Below, piece after piece: positions 1 to 5,745 of a stretch of DNA of 12,952 nucleotides. The stretch's first letter is position 1. Every line of letters starts with the position of its first letter. The translations under genes were made by a program, and so were the position numbers. Source of the stretch: an uncultured Clostridia bacterium (lineage in GTDB: Bacteria > Bacillota > Clostridia > Christensenellales > Aristaeellaceae); assembly GCA_934631985.1 (NCBI GenBank), contig CAKTYE010000069.1:1-12952 (forward strand), written 5' to 3'. Below the pieces are notes generated by a model. That model ran no database searches, had not been told where the DNA came from, and saw only the letters and a list, made by a program, of their open reading frames with translations.

Positions 1-97
1 CCATCATGGTATCCATCATGCCGATGGTGACGGCAAGCAGCTGTTCAAGCATCAGCGGAACCAGTAAGCGCCGCAAGTCTTCCTTTGAAAACAACAA
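1..97 (-). CDS. MATE family efflux transporter (N-terminal fragment, runs off window)
   Basis: Only about 32 N-terminal residues are visible; the gene continues past base 1. The translation begins MLFSKEDLRRLLVPLMLEQL and goes on LAVTIGMMDTMM, which is the characteristic opening of clostridial MATE (multidrug and toxic compound extrusion) transporters: a short amphipathic segment, then the first membrane helix. The family exports cationic drugs or metabolites using Na+ or H+ gradients. I chose a TTG start at 97-95 because GGGAGG lies at 113-108, ten bases upstream, and because the family usually starts at this MLFSK position. The in-frame ATG at 115-113 has no ribosome binding site and overlaps that GGGAGG. 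A TGA lies just upstream of that ATG, so no longer frame exists. The gene is divergent from the VanX-type gene. The family call is from memory of family sequences; the exact substrate is unknown. Confidence 0.75.
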   Translation of the reverse strand, partial: MLFSKEDLRRLLVPLMLEQLLAVTIGMMDTMM

Positions 98-107
98 GGT
101 TCCCGTG

Positions 108-113
108 CCTCCC
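108..113 (-). promoter_or_regulatory. Ribosome binding site deciding the MATE gene start
   Basis: GGGAGG on the minus strand, ten bases before the TTG at 97-95. It includes the G of the upstream in-frame ATG (115-113), so that ATG cannot be served by it. Confidence 0.55.
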
Positions 114-132
114 ATAAATCAAGAATGTTTTC

Positions 133-160
133 ATTATAGCGCAGTTTTTGCCGGATGCAA
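133..160 (-). promoter_or_regulatory. Sigma-A-type promoter for the MATE gene
   Basis: Minus strand: a -35 TTGCAT (160-155), a 16-bp spacer and a perfect -10 TATAAT (138-133). The predicted start of transcription is near 126, giving a leader of about 30 nt to the TTG at 97. An ATG at 115 would have only about 11 nt of leader and no Shine-Dalgarno sequence. Confidence 0.65.
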
Positions 161-236
161 GTGGGAAAAACGCATTTTTAGCGGATAGCGGCAGCTTGAC
201 AGCCATGATATGCTGACAAGTAGGAGGTGCAACAAA

Positions 237-842
237 ATGCACGAAGGATTTGTATCCTTGCAGGAGGTTTATCCTGCTGTTTCTGTCGAGCTGCGCTACG
301 CTACGCCGCATAACCTGACTGGAAAGCCGCTGGACGGCTATCATGCGCAAAAAGCGCTTGTAACAGCAGAGGCCGCACAAGCCTTTGGAAAAGCGCTGTC
401 CACATTACAGGCACAGGGCTATGGCGTACTGATTTACGATGCGTACCGTCCGCAAAAGGCAGTAGACTGCTTCTTACGCTGGAGCCAACAACCCGAGGAT
501 GGAACTACCAAGGAGGAATTCTATCCCGAGCTTGAGAAAACGAAGCTTTTCCCGCTCGGCTATATTGCCCTGAAATCTGGTCACAGCCGCGGCTCTACCA
601 TAGATTTGACCTTAACGAACACGGCAGGAACACCACTGGATATGGGCAGCTGCTTTGACCGCATGGGAGCTATTTCACACCATGGCTATACGCAGCTTCC
701 CCCTGAGGTGCTGGCCCGCCGGAAGCTCCTGCGCAAGGCTATGGAGGACGCAGGCTTTCGTCCCTATGAAAACGAATGGTGGCACTACACCCTGGCAAAC
801 GAGCCATGCCCGGATACTTATTTCGATTTTGACATTCGTTGA
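237..842 (+). CDS. ddpX: D-alanyl-D-alanine dipeptidase, VanX/DdpX type (peptidase M15D)
   Basis: A 201-residue zinc dipeptidase that hydrolyses D-Ala-D-Ala. It has no signal peptide, so it is predicted to be cytoplasmic. Visible motifs are YDAYRP with Arg71, SGHSRGSTID giving zinc ligands His116 and Asp123, LDMGSCFD near 134-141, and EWWHY with catalytic Glu180 and zinc ligand His183. These positions lie within one residue of enterococcal VanX (R71, H116, D123, E181, H184; about 202 residues), so length and active site are intact. I start at 237 because AGGAGG (222-227) stands nine bases upstream; the in-frame ATG at 210 has no such site. No vanH, vanA or two-component regulator is nearby, so a role in recycling wall-derived dipeptide is more likely than glycopeptide resistance. 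The gene is divergent from the MATE gene. A TTGACA at 196-201 has no convincing -10, so its promoter is unresolved. Confidence 0.9.
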   Translation: MHEGFVSLQEVYPAVSVELRYATPHNLTGKPLDGYHAQKALVTAEAAQAFGKALSTLQAQGYGVLIYDAYRPQKAVDCFLRWSQQPEDGTTKEEFYPELEKTKLFPLGYIALKSGHSRGSTIDLTLTNTAGTPLDMGSCFDRMGAISHHGYTQLPPEVLARRKLLRKAMEDAGFRPYENEWWHYTLANEPCPDTYFDFDIR

Positions 843-848
843 ACAAAG

Positions 849-899
849 AAAATGCTCCTCATCGGCAAGCGCCACAGCCTGCCGTGAGGAGCATTTTTT
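849..899. terminator. Long hairpin terminator between convergent genes
   Basis: Outer arms 849-861 and 885-897 form 13 bp (AAAATGCTCCTCA/TGAGGAGCATTTT). Inner arms CGGCA (863-867) and TGCCG (880-884) add 5 bp, with one bulged T at 862. The plus-strand exit runs into six T's (894-899), making it a good terminator for the VanX-type gene. In the other direction the tail reads TTTTCTTTG, so it can also end the leftward operon. The stop codon of the beta-helix gene (900-898) lies inside the T tract. Confidence 0.85.
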
Positions 900-1560
900 A
901 GTCCTGAATAGATACCAGATCACCGTTTTGCTTGCAAATGTGATTCGCAGGAACCACGCCACGGACACTGGTCAGTGGGTACACGCGAGCGCCTCGCCCA
1001 ATAACTGTGCCGGGATTCAGCACCGAGCCGCAGCCGACCTCTACATCGTCTGCCAGCATCGCGCCGACTTTCTTGCGGCCTGTTTCCATGCGCTCCTCAC
1101 CCTGCTTAATGACGACCAGCTTCTTGTCGCTCTTGACATTCGAGGTAATGGAGCCTGCCCCCATGTGACTGCGATAGCCCAGAATGGAATCGCCCACATA
1201 ATTATAATGCGGCACCTGCACATGATCGAAAAGGATCACGTTCTTCAGCTCCGTGGAGTTGCCCACTACGCAGCCATCACCGACCAATGCGTTGCCTCGA
1301 ATAAAGGCGCACTGACGCACCTCGGTGTTTTCACCGATGATGCACGGCCCTGTAATGGATGCCGTAGGTGCGACCTGCGCACTTTTAGCGATCCAGACCT
1401 CAGGCTGGGGATGATCGTACTTTTCCGGGTCTAATGTCGGTCCCAGCTGACGAATCGTTTCCGCAATGCCGCCCAGTGCTTCCCAGGGATAGGTCACTTG
1501 TGATAAAAGCGCCGCTGCCCGCGTATGCGTCAGGTCATACATATCCTTGATGGTCATCAT
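898..1560 (-). CDS. Left-handed beta-helix (hexapeptide-repeat) acyltransferase-like protein
   Basis: A 220-residue protein, last in the leftward operon. After an all-helical N-terminal segment of about 50 residues, residues 53-205 carry hexapeptide repeats ([LIV]-G-x4 pattern: IIGENTEV, LVGDGCVV, VIGRGARV) that form a left-handed beta-helix. The stretch PHYNYVGDSILG followed by GAGSITSN resembles the acetyltransferase half of GlmU, including a His (118) at the place of GlmU's catalytic His. The GlmU-like uridyltransferase domain is absent. Databases often label such proteins 'UDP-N-acetylglucosamine pyrophosphorylase', which the visible domains do not support. I start at ATG 1560 because GGAGG (1576-1572) lies 11 bases upstream. 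The frame could extend to an ATG at 1578, which overlaps that region and has only a weak GGAAG very close to it. The gap to the VanZ gene is 27 bp. The substrate is unknown. Confidence 0.75.
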   Translation of the reverse strand: MMTIKDMYDLTHTRAAALLSQVTYPWEALGGIAETIRQLGPTLDPEKYDHPQPEVWIAKSAQVAPTASITGPCIIGENTEVRQCAFIRGNALVGDGCVVGNSTELKNVILFDHVQVPHYNYVGDSILGYRSHMGAGSITSNVKSDKKLVVIKQGEERMETGRKKVGAMLADDVEVGCGSVLNPGTVIGRGARVYPLTSVRGVVPANHICKQNGDLVSIQD

Positions 1561-1571
1561 AGCTTGTATTG

Positions 1572-1576
1572 CCTCC
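1572..1576 (-). promoter_or_regulatory. Ribosome binding site deciding the beta-helix gene start
   Basis: GGAGG on the minus strand, 11 bases before the ATG at 1560. It lies within the longer reading frame that begins at 1578 and so argues against that start. Confidence 0.55.
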
Positions 1577-1587
1577 ATTTGCTTCCA

Positions 1588-2085
1588 TTAGGTTTGCCCG
1601 TTTTGCCCGCGCTTATGCCGCATTACAAGCAGAAGCAGCAGGGCTGCAATTCCCGTTCCCAGCAGTACGCCGCTGGCATCCACGCAAATGTCTGCCAGAT
1701 CGCAGTACCGCCCGGGAACAAAAAGCTGATGAAACTCATCCGTCAGGGCATACAGCACACTGCCGCCCCAGCTCACCCAGTAAGCATGCCTGATCGCATA
1801 TTGCTTCGCCTGCAAGCCTGCCAGGAAGCCCAGCAGCGTATATTCCGAAAAATGTGCCAGTGTACGCACCACGCTCTGCCAGAAAAGTACCAGTGCGGCC
1901 TGATCCTCGGGGGACATTGCATCATAATCTGTGCGGAACAGACGCAAAAGCCAAATGATTACGCTGCCGCTGGTGCTGTCCGATTCCAGCCCTGACTGTG
2001 CCGACATGGCAAAGATGAACACCATGTTCGCAGCGATCAGGCACCAGAGCAGGATACGGACTCGTTTACTGCTGGAAGAGGTCAT
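1588..2085 (-). CDS. VanZ family membrane protein
   Basis: A 165-residue polytopic membrane protein. Hydrophobic helices lie near residues 9-27, 66-90 (with the conserved RTLAHFSEYTLLGFL), 104-115 and 135-155. The VanZ signature is visible: AHFSEY, then TDEFHQLFVPGR, then DxxD with a following Gly-rich helix. VanZ homologues are known for low-level teicoplanin or lipoglycopeptide tolerance, but most chromosomal ones have unknown roles. I start at ATG 2085 because AGAGGT (2098-2093) precedes it by seven bases; the longer frame opens with GTG at 2094, which overlaps that site. It follows the M20 peptidase gene by 59 bp and precedes the beta-helix gene by 27 bp, consistent with one transcript. 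A promoter-like sequence just upstream could give it separate expression. Family assignment is confident; function is not. Confidence 0.88.
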   Translation of the reverse strand: MTSSSSKRVRILLWCLIAANMVFIFAMSAQSGLESDSTSGSVIIWLLRLFRTDYDAMSPEDQAALVLFWQSVVRTLAHFSEYTLLGFLAGLQAKQYAIRHAYWVSWGGSVLYALTDEFHQLFVPGRYCDLADICVDASGVLLGTGIAALLLLLVMRHKRGQNGQT

Positions 2086-2100
2086 CTGCTTCACCTCTGA

Positions 2101-2129
2101 ATTGTATCACAAATTTAATACCAATACAA
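2101..2129 (-). promoter_or_regulatory. Possible internal promoter before the VanZ gene
   Basis: Minus strand: TTGTAT (2129-2124), a 17-bp spacer and TACAAT (2106-2101). The predicted transcription start near 2094 would fall on or inside the AGAGGT used for the ATG at 2085, so the promoter would make a nearly leaderless message. Either the promoter is not used or translation differs from that choice. Confidence 0.35.
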
Positions 2130-2144
2130 GCCCGACCTGCGGTT

Positions 2145-3605
2145 TTACTTCGCGCAATACTCTGACAAAATCGCCTTGTAGAAGTCCACGGCAGGCGGCA
2201 GCGCCGCAGCAGTCAGGTTCTCATTCACACCGTGAATGCTCGCATATTGCTGCGCGTTGATCTCAATGGGTGCAAAGCGGAGGGCATTGTCCGTCACGTC
2301 TCCATAATACTTTGCGTCTGTGCCGCCTGTCATGACGTAAGGCGCTACGCCGTAACCGGGGTAAATTTCCCCTGCCACCTTTTCCAGCAGCTTGAAGGGC
2401 GCAGCCGTATAGTCCACAGGCTTGCAAGGCTGATCCTGATAGATCACCTCGGTCTCCAAATCATATTTCGCAGCCAGGTTCTTCATGATCGCAATGCTCT
2501 CCGCATTGGGCTGATGGTGGATAAAGCGCATGTTCGCCGTAACGTAGGCTTCAGAGGGCAACACATTCAGTCCATCAGCACCCTTTGCCGTGGTAAAGGC
2601 GCAGGTCGTCTGCATCATGGCAGCACCCGCAGGGCTGATGGCGGGCATCAGCTTTTTTACCACTGGCCCGAACAGCCACAGATTCGCAAAAATGAGCTTC
2701 ATGGCAAACGTCATGTTCGGCGCCATGCGGCTGAACATTTCCCGCACGGTCGGCGTGATCTCCACGCGGAAGGGATTGTGCTTCTCCACATCCGCCATGA
2801 ATGCACCCAAACGGGGCAGCGGCGTTTTCTTTCCCGGCGCACTGGCATGACCGCCCTTGCTCCGAGCAATGAATTTCAAATCGCCGTAGCCCTTTTCCAG
2901 CACACCGACCACACAATAGCGTCCCTTGACGCCGCCGATGGGGTTTTGCATAATCATGCCGCCCTCATCCATCAGCATGCCAAGATGTACCTTGCGCTCC
3001 TTGAGCCACGCCACAATGGAGGGCGCGCTGTCGCCGCTCCACTCCTCTGTGCAAGAGGAGGTGATGTATACGTCCGTTTCAGGTTCCCAGCCATTTGCAA
3101 GCAGCTCCTCCAGCGCTTGCAGCTCGCACATTAGGCTGCCCTTGGTGTCTACGGTACCACGTCCCCAAACACGTCCCTCTTGGTCAATGTCTCCGGAGAA
3201 GGGCGCATGCTCCCAGCCCTCGGCAGGCGCAGCCACCACATCATGATGGCTCATGAGCAGGATCGGTTCCTTGCCGCTGGGGTGCTTGGCCTTGTAATAG
3301 ATCACAAGACCTTCTCCAGGATGTGCTATCTCGCATTTTTCAAACACATGCGGGAACAACGCAGGCAGGGTTTCCTGAAAGCGCCGGAATTTGCTTCGAT
3401 TCGGATCAAAACGGCTGGAAACCGTCTCCTGCTTCACCATCGCAGAGAGCTTTTCGCCGTAAGCCTTCGCACGGGCAGGATCAGCCTTAGGCGGCGTTGC
3501 CGTCAGTGCAGCCGTCGGCTTAAGCATAGCGGCGCGTACAGCACACACTGCAAGTAGCACAACAATCAGAGCTAAAAGGCCCAGCAAAATATAGAGTGCA
3601 ATCAT
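2145..3605 (-). CDS. M20 family metallopeptidase with N-terminal membrane anchor
   Basis: A 486-residue dizinc peptidase of the M20 (ArgE/DapE/CPG2/PM20D1-like) family. Residues 3-26 form one strongly hydrophobic helix, probably a membrane anchor. The catalytic set is complete: SHHDVV with His120 and Asp122, GRGTVDTKG with bridging Asp153, CTEEWSGD with catalytic Glu187 and ligand Glu188, LMDEGG with Asp213, and a C-terminal His458 in SIHGVNE. The lid or dimerisation domain begins near GGHASAPG (251-258). The family cleaves dipeptides, C-terminal residues or N-acyl amino acids; the substrate cannot be told here. AAGGAG lies ten bases before the ATG. The ATG overlaps the stop of the upstream membrane-protein gene by four bases (ATGA), indicating translational coupling to the two membrane proteins. 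The anchor could place the enzyme outside the membrane, or at its inner face next to the putative transporter. Confidence 0.9.
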   Translation of the reverse strand: MIALYILLGLLALIVVLLAVCAVRAAMLKPTAALTATPPKADPARAKAYGEKLSAMVKQETVSSRFDPNRSKFRRFQETLPALFPHVFEKCEIAHPGEGLVIYYKAKHPSGKEPILLMSHHDVVAAPAEGWEHAPFSGDIDQEGRVWGRGTVDTKGSLMCELQALEELLANGWEPETDVYITSSCTEEWSGDSAPSIVAWLKERKVHLGMLMDEGGMIMQNPIGGVKGRYCVVGVLEKGYGDLKFIARSKGGHASAPGKKTPLPRLGAFMADVEKHNPFRVEITPTVREMFSRMAPNMTFAMKLIFANLWLFGPVVKKLMPAISPAGAAMMQTTCAFTTAKGADGLNVLPSEAYVTANMRFIHHQPNAESIAIMKNLAAKYDLETEVIYQDQPCKPVDYTAAPFKLLEKVAGEIYPGYGVAPYVMTGGTDAKYYGDVTDNALRFAPIEINAQQYASIHGVNENLTAAALPPAVDFYKAILSEYCAK

Positions 3606-4309
3606 TCGTTCAAGGCTCCTTTCTTATAGAACAGCCAGGCTACCGCAATGGTCAGGCCGCCAATGACGATCAGCAGCACACTGGTCTGCTTGATCAGGCT
3701 GGGCATCAAGATGCACACCAGACTAGACAGCACCAGCGGAATTGCAGCAAATTTCTTGCCCTTCAGGAAATATTTCAAGCCCAGTGCGCCAAAAAGCGCG
3801 GGTACCACATTATCAAACGCAGGGGTCAGCACAGGGCTTTCCAAAACCGGCTGAAGCGGCACCAGCAGCAGCACGCCCAGGGCCAGCACCAGCACCGTCA
3901 CCAGCGAGCTAGTTGCTACCGACAACGTGGAAATCACTTCATTTTCCGGCGTACCGACCTTGGTATGGGCAAGATCCCGCGCGTTGATGGCACAGGGAAT
4001 CTTCAGGTTGGAAAGATTGCCCGTGATAAAGCTCAGATAGCTAGCACCGCTGCCCAGCATAGGAACATAAATCAAATATTCCACTACGCTGACGGGATAG
4101 TAGATGATAGCGACGTTGAAAAAGCCGCGCCAAAAGGTGTTCATGTCCGGCATTGCGTGCAGTACAAGACCCATCAGGAAGGGAATCCCCAGCAGCACCA
4201 GCAGACAAACCAGCGTCCAGCACCGTCCCATGCGATGAATGCCCCGATTGTATTGTGCAAACCAGCTTTCCTTTTCTGTTGAAGGCTGCGATACGTTTTG
4301 CTGTTTCAT
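3602..4309 (-). CDS. Polytopic membrane protein, partner of DUF5058 protein
   Basis: A 235-residue membrane protein that I do not recognise by a named family. About 30 polar N-terminal residues precede five or six hydrophobic segments (roughly 31-50, 62-85, 125-150, 165-181, 187-206 and 209-227). The most conserved-looking part is a polar, Gly/Asn-rich loop at 85-128 containing SFITGNLSNLKIP and VGTPENEVISTL, which could be a substrate or ion site. The start is ATG 4309: GGAGG (4322-4318) lies eight bases upstream and is fused to the stop codon of the DUF5058 gene. The frame extends to an ATG at 4330, but that ATG is upstream of the ribosome binding site. It lies 13 bp after the DUF5058 gene and overlaps the M20 peptidase gene by 4 bp. 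I infer that it forms a two-subunit membrane complex, perhaps a transporter, with the DUF5058 protein. Confidence 0.85.
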   Translation of the reverse strand: MKQQNVSQPSTEKESWFAQYNRGIHRMGRCWTLVCLLVLLGIPFLMGLVLHAMPDMNTFWRGFFNVAIIYYPVSVVEYLIYVPMLGSGASYLSFITGNLSNLKIPCAINARDLAHTKVGTPENEVISTLSVATSSLVTVLVLALGVLLLVPLQPVLESPVLTPAFDNVVPALFGALGLKYFLKGKKFAAIPLVLSSLVCILMPSLIKQTSVLLIVIGGLTIAVAWLFYKKGALNE

Positions 4310-4322
4310 GGCTTCTCCCTCC

Positions 4323-5063
4323 TTACACATGTCCGTTCAGCAGCACTGCCGCTGCCATGCCGATCAGCATGCTGGCTGCCAGGTCAAAGTTTTCCAGCCA
4401 CTGCACATGGCATTTCCGCTCCAGCACCTCGCAGACAGCCATTGCCGCAGCTGCCACCAGCGAGGTGATAAGCGGGAGCCAGGAGGCCTGCGCGGCCTGC
4501 CCCACATAGCTGCCGATGTACGCCGCGCACATGCCAACAAACATGGCAATCATGGCCCAGTCGCCAAAGGAAGTCTTGCTTTCGCTGGGCTTCTGTGCCT
4601 TATTGCCATTCAGCTTTTTTGCATAAGCCTTCAGGGTAAACAGGCTCAACAGCGCGCCGCCCAAAATGCCGGCAGTCATCACCAATGCGATGGTCACAAA
4701 TGCCTGCGGCGTCATTTCCGAAATTTTCAAGCCTGTCAGCCCGATGCCCTTTGCGGCGATTTCCGCCACGTTGACCTCGTATTGCAGGTTGCCGATGACC
4801 GAAAGCCGAAGCCACGGCAGCGGAATGCCCATGCTGCCCGACAGCGCCACCACGCCCAGCAAAATGCTGAACGCAGGCAGCACCGTAAAGGTAGCGCTGG
4901 AAATGACCGCTTTCTTCAGCACCGCACGGTCCATTCCCAGGCGGATACCAGCGCGCCAGCTTTTCACACCGAAATGTACGCACATGGCGACGACCACAAG
5001 GATCGCACCGCCGACCAGCGCATAGAGAATCGGCGCGTTCAGCTGCTCCAAAAGACTGTTCAT
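4323..5063 (-). CDS. DUF5058 family membrane protein
   Basis: A 246-residue protein with about six membrane helices (near 11-30, 53-78, 120-145, 168-190, 195-215 and 227-243). The middle section, SSATFTVLPAFSILLGVVAL followed by GIPLPWLRLSVIGNLQYE, matches my memory of DUF5058 (PF16481), a family of unknown function in Firmicutes. It is the first gene of the leftward operon, and its stop codon (TAA) forms part of the ribosome binding site of the next gene, so the two products are likely made in fixed proportion. The start is ATG 5063, with AAAGGAGG (5078-5071) seven bases upstream. The longer frame to 5102 would begin before this site and is rejected. A strong promoter lies 59 bp upstream. 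By context with the M20 peptidase it may import or export a peptide or acyl-amino-acid substrate, but nothing here shows this directly. Confidence 0.87.
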   Translation of the reverse strand: MNSLLEQLNAPILYALVGGAILVVVAMCVHFGVKSWRAGIRLGMDRAVLKKAVISSATFTVLPAFSILLGVVALSGSMGIPLPWLRLSVIGNLQYEVNVAEIAAKGIGLTGLKISEMTPQAFVTIALVMTAGILGGALLSLFTLKAYAKKLNGNKAQKPSESKTSFGDWAMIAMFVGMCAAYIGSYVGQAAQASWLPLITSLVAAAAMAVCEVLERKCHVQWLENFDLAASMLIGMAAAVLLNGHV

Positions 5064-5070
5064 AGAGATT

Positions 5071-5078
5071 CCTCCTTT
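5071..5078 (-). promoter_or_regulatory. Ribosome binding site deciding the DUF5058 start
   Basis: AAAGGAGG on the minus strand, seven bases before ATG 5063. It falls within the 13-codon upstream extension of the frame, which is therefore unlikely to be translated as part of this protein. Confidence 0.75.
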
Positions 5079-5121
5079 ATCCATTGGGGGAAATGAGTGC
5101 AAATAAATACACTATTCTCTT

Positions 5122-5150
5122 ATTATAGCCGCAGAGCCGTTCAATTGCAA
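5122..5150 (-). promoter_or_regulatory. Sigma-A-type promoter of the DUF5058-M20-VanZ operon
   Basis: Minus strand: -35 TTGCAA (5150-5145), an exact 17-bp spacer and consensus -10 TATAAT (5127-5122). The expected transcript start is near 5115, with a leader of about 52 nt before ATG 5063. The leader shows no riboswitch-like structure. This is one of the best promoters in the window. The 5064-5220 gap is shared with the divergent TspO gene, for which I find no convincing promoter (CATAAT at 5174-5179 has no -35 at proper distance). Confidence 0.75.
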
Positions 5151-5220
5151 GCCGCGATTCCACTTGCTGTGCGCATAATCCTGGCCTTACAGCATATCTT
5201 ACGAAGGGAGGTGGGCTTCA

Positions 5221-5706
5221 ATGTCTAACACGCAAGGCACAAAGACGGTGACGTGGCGCTCTCTGGTCGTGCTGCTGATCGTTACGCTGGGGCTGGCGGG
5301 ACTTTCTACATTTCTAACGCGCAACAGCATGAATGTCTATACGGAATTATCGCTTCCAGCTTACGCGCCGCCCGGCTGGTTTTTTCCTGTTGCCTGGAGC
5401 ATCTTGTATCCCGCCATGGCAGTTGCAGCCTGGCTCTATCTGCGTCAGGAGAATGGTAATGCACTGCCGTCTCTTGCATTCTATTTTATTCAGCTGCTTG
5501 TCAACGTCATTTGGCCTATTCTCTTTTTCCTGCAAAAGGCCTGGGGACTGTCCTTTATCTGGCTCGTTCTGCTGCTGGCGCTCGCGCTGCTGACAGGCTT
5601 GCGTTTTTTCCGAAAGAGTAAGGCTGCAGGGGCGCTTTTTCTCCCTTACCTGCTATGGCTCACCTTCGCCGCTGTGCTGAACTTTGCGATTGCCCGCATG
5701 AATTAA
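5221..5706 (+). CDS. tspO: TspO/MBR family protein
   Basis: A 161-residue membrane protein with the five-helix TspO/MBR (peripheral benzodiazepine receptor-like) fold. Visible features are a first helix at 14-32, the signature PPGWFFPVAWSILYPAMAVA near 44-63, QLLVNVIWPILFF (84-96) after the second conserved helix, and the C-terminal WLTFAAVLNFAIARMN. These are the conserved porphyrin-binding and helix-packing positions. Family members bind and photo-oxidise porphyrins or act in stress and tetrapyrrole control. The bacterial role varies and cannot be read here. GGAGG (5207-5211) lies nine bases before the ATG. The gene is divergent from the DUF5058 operon and convergent with the VanW gene. The 39-bp gap after it holds a hairpin without a T tract in its direction, so how its transcript ends is unclear. 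Length is normal. Confidence 0.92.
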   Translation: MSNTQGTKTVTWRSLVVLLIVTLGLAGLSTFLTRNSMNVYTELSLPAYAPPGWFFPVAWSILYPAMAVAAWLYLRQENGNALPSLAFYFIQLLVNVIWPILFFLQKAWGLSFIWLVLLLALALLTGLRFFRKSKAAGALFLPYLLWLTFAAVLNFAIARMN

Positions 5707-5716
5707 ATGAAAATAA

Positions 5717-5739
5717 CAGCCCCCAGAACTTGGAGGCTG
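5717..5739 (-). terminator. Terminator of the VanW gene
   Basis: Minus-strand RNA forms a 9-bp stem (CAGCCUCCA/UGGGGGCUG, one U-G pair) with a 5-nt loop, followed by UUAUUUUCAUUU. In the plus direction one pair becomes a mismatch and no T tract follows, so it is oriented for the leftward gene. Confidence 0.7.
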
Positions 5740-5745
5740 CTGTCA

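Noticed and set aside
45..380. Minus-strand open frame of 111 codons
   Set aside because: It is antisense to the VanX-type gene and crosses both the MATE promoter and its start. Its C-terminal part is in the wrong register for the MATE protein.
655..1434. Plus-strand open frame of 259 codons
   Set aside because: It runs out of phase through the VanX-type gene and antisense to the beta-helix gene, crosses a strong terminator hairpin, and has a Cys/His-rich low-sense composition. It is a shadow frame.
237..2085. A vancomycin resistance operon
   Set aside because: VanX-type and VanZ-type genes are present but on opposite strands, with no vanH, ligase or two-component genes. The families are common in normal chromosomes.
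2232..3134. Plus-strand open frame of 300 codons
   Set aside because: It is fully antisense to the M20 peptidase, whose catalytic motifs are complete. The composition is His/Arg-rich and matches no family.
4239..5096. Plus-strand open frame of 285 codons
   Set aside because: Antisense to the DUF5058 and partner genes. It has His/Gln/Arg-rich shadow composition and no credible start signal.
5064..5115. Riboswitch or attenuator in the DUF5058 operon leader
   Set aside because: The predicted leader is only about 52 nt, with no strong stem or competing terminator.
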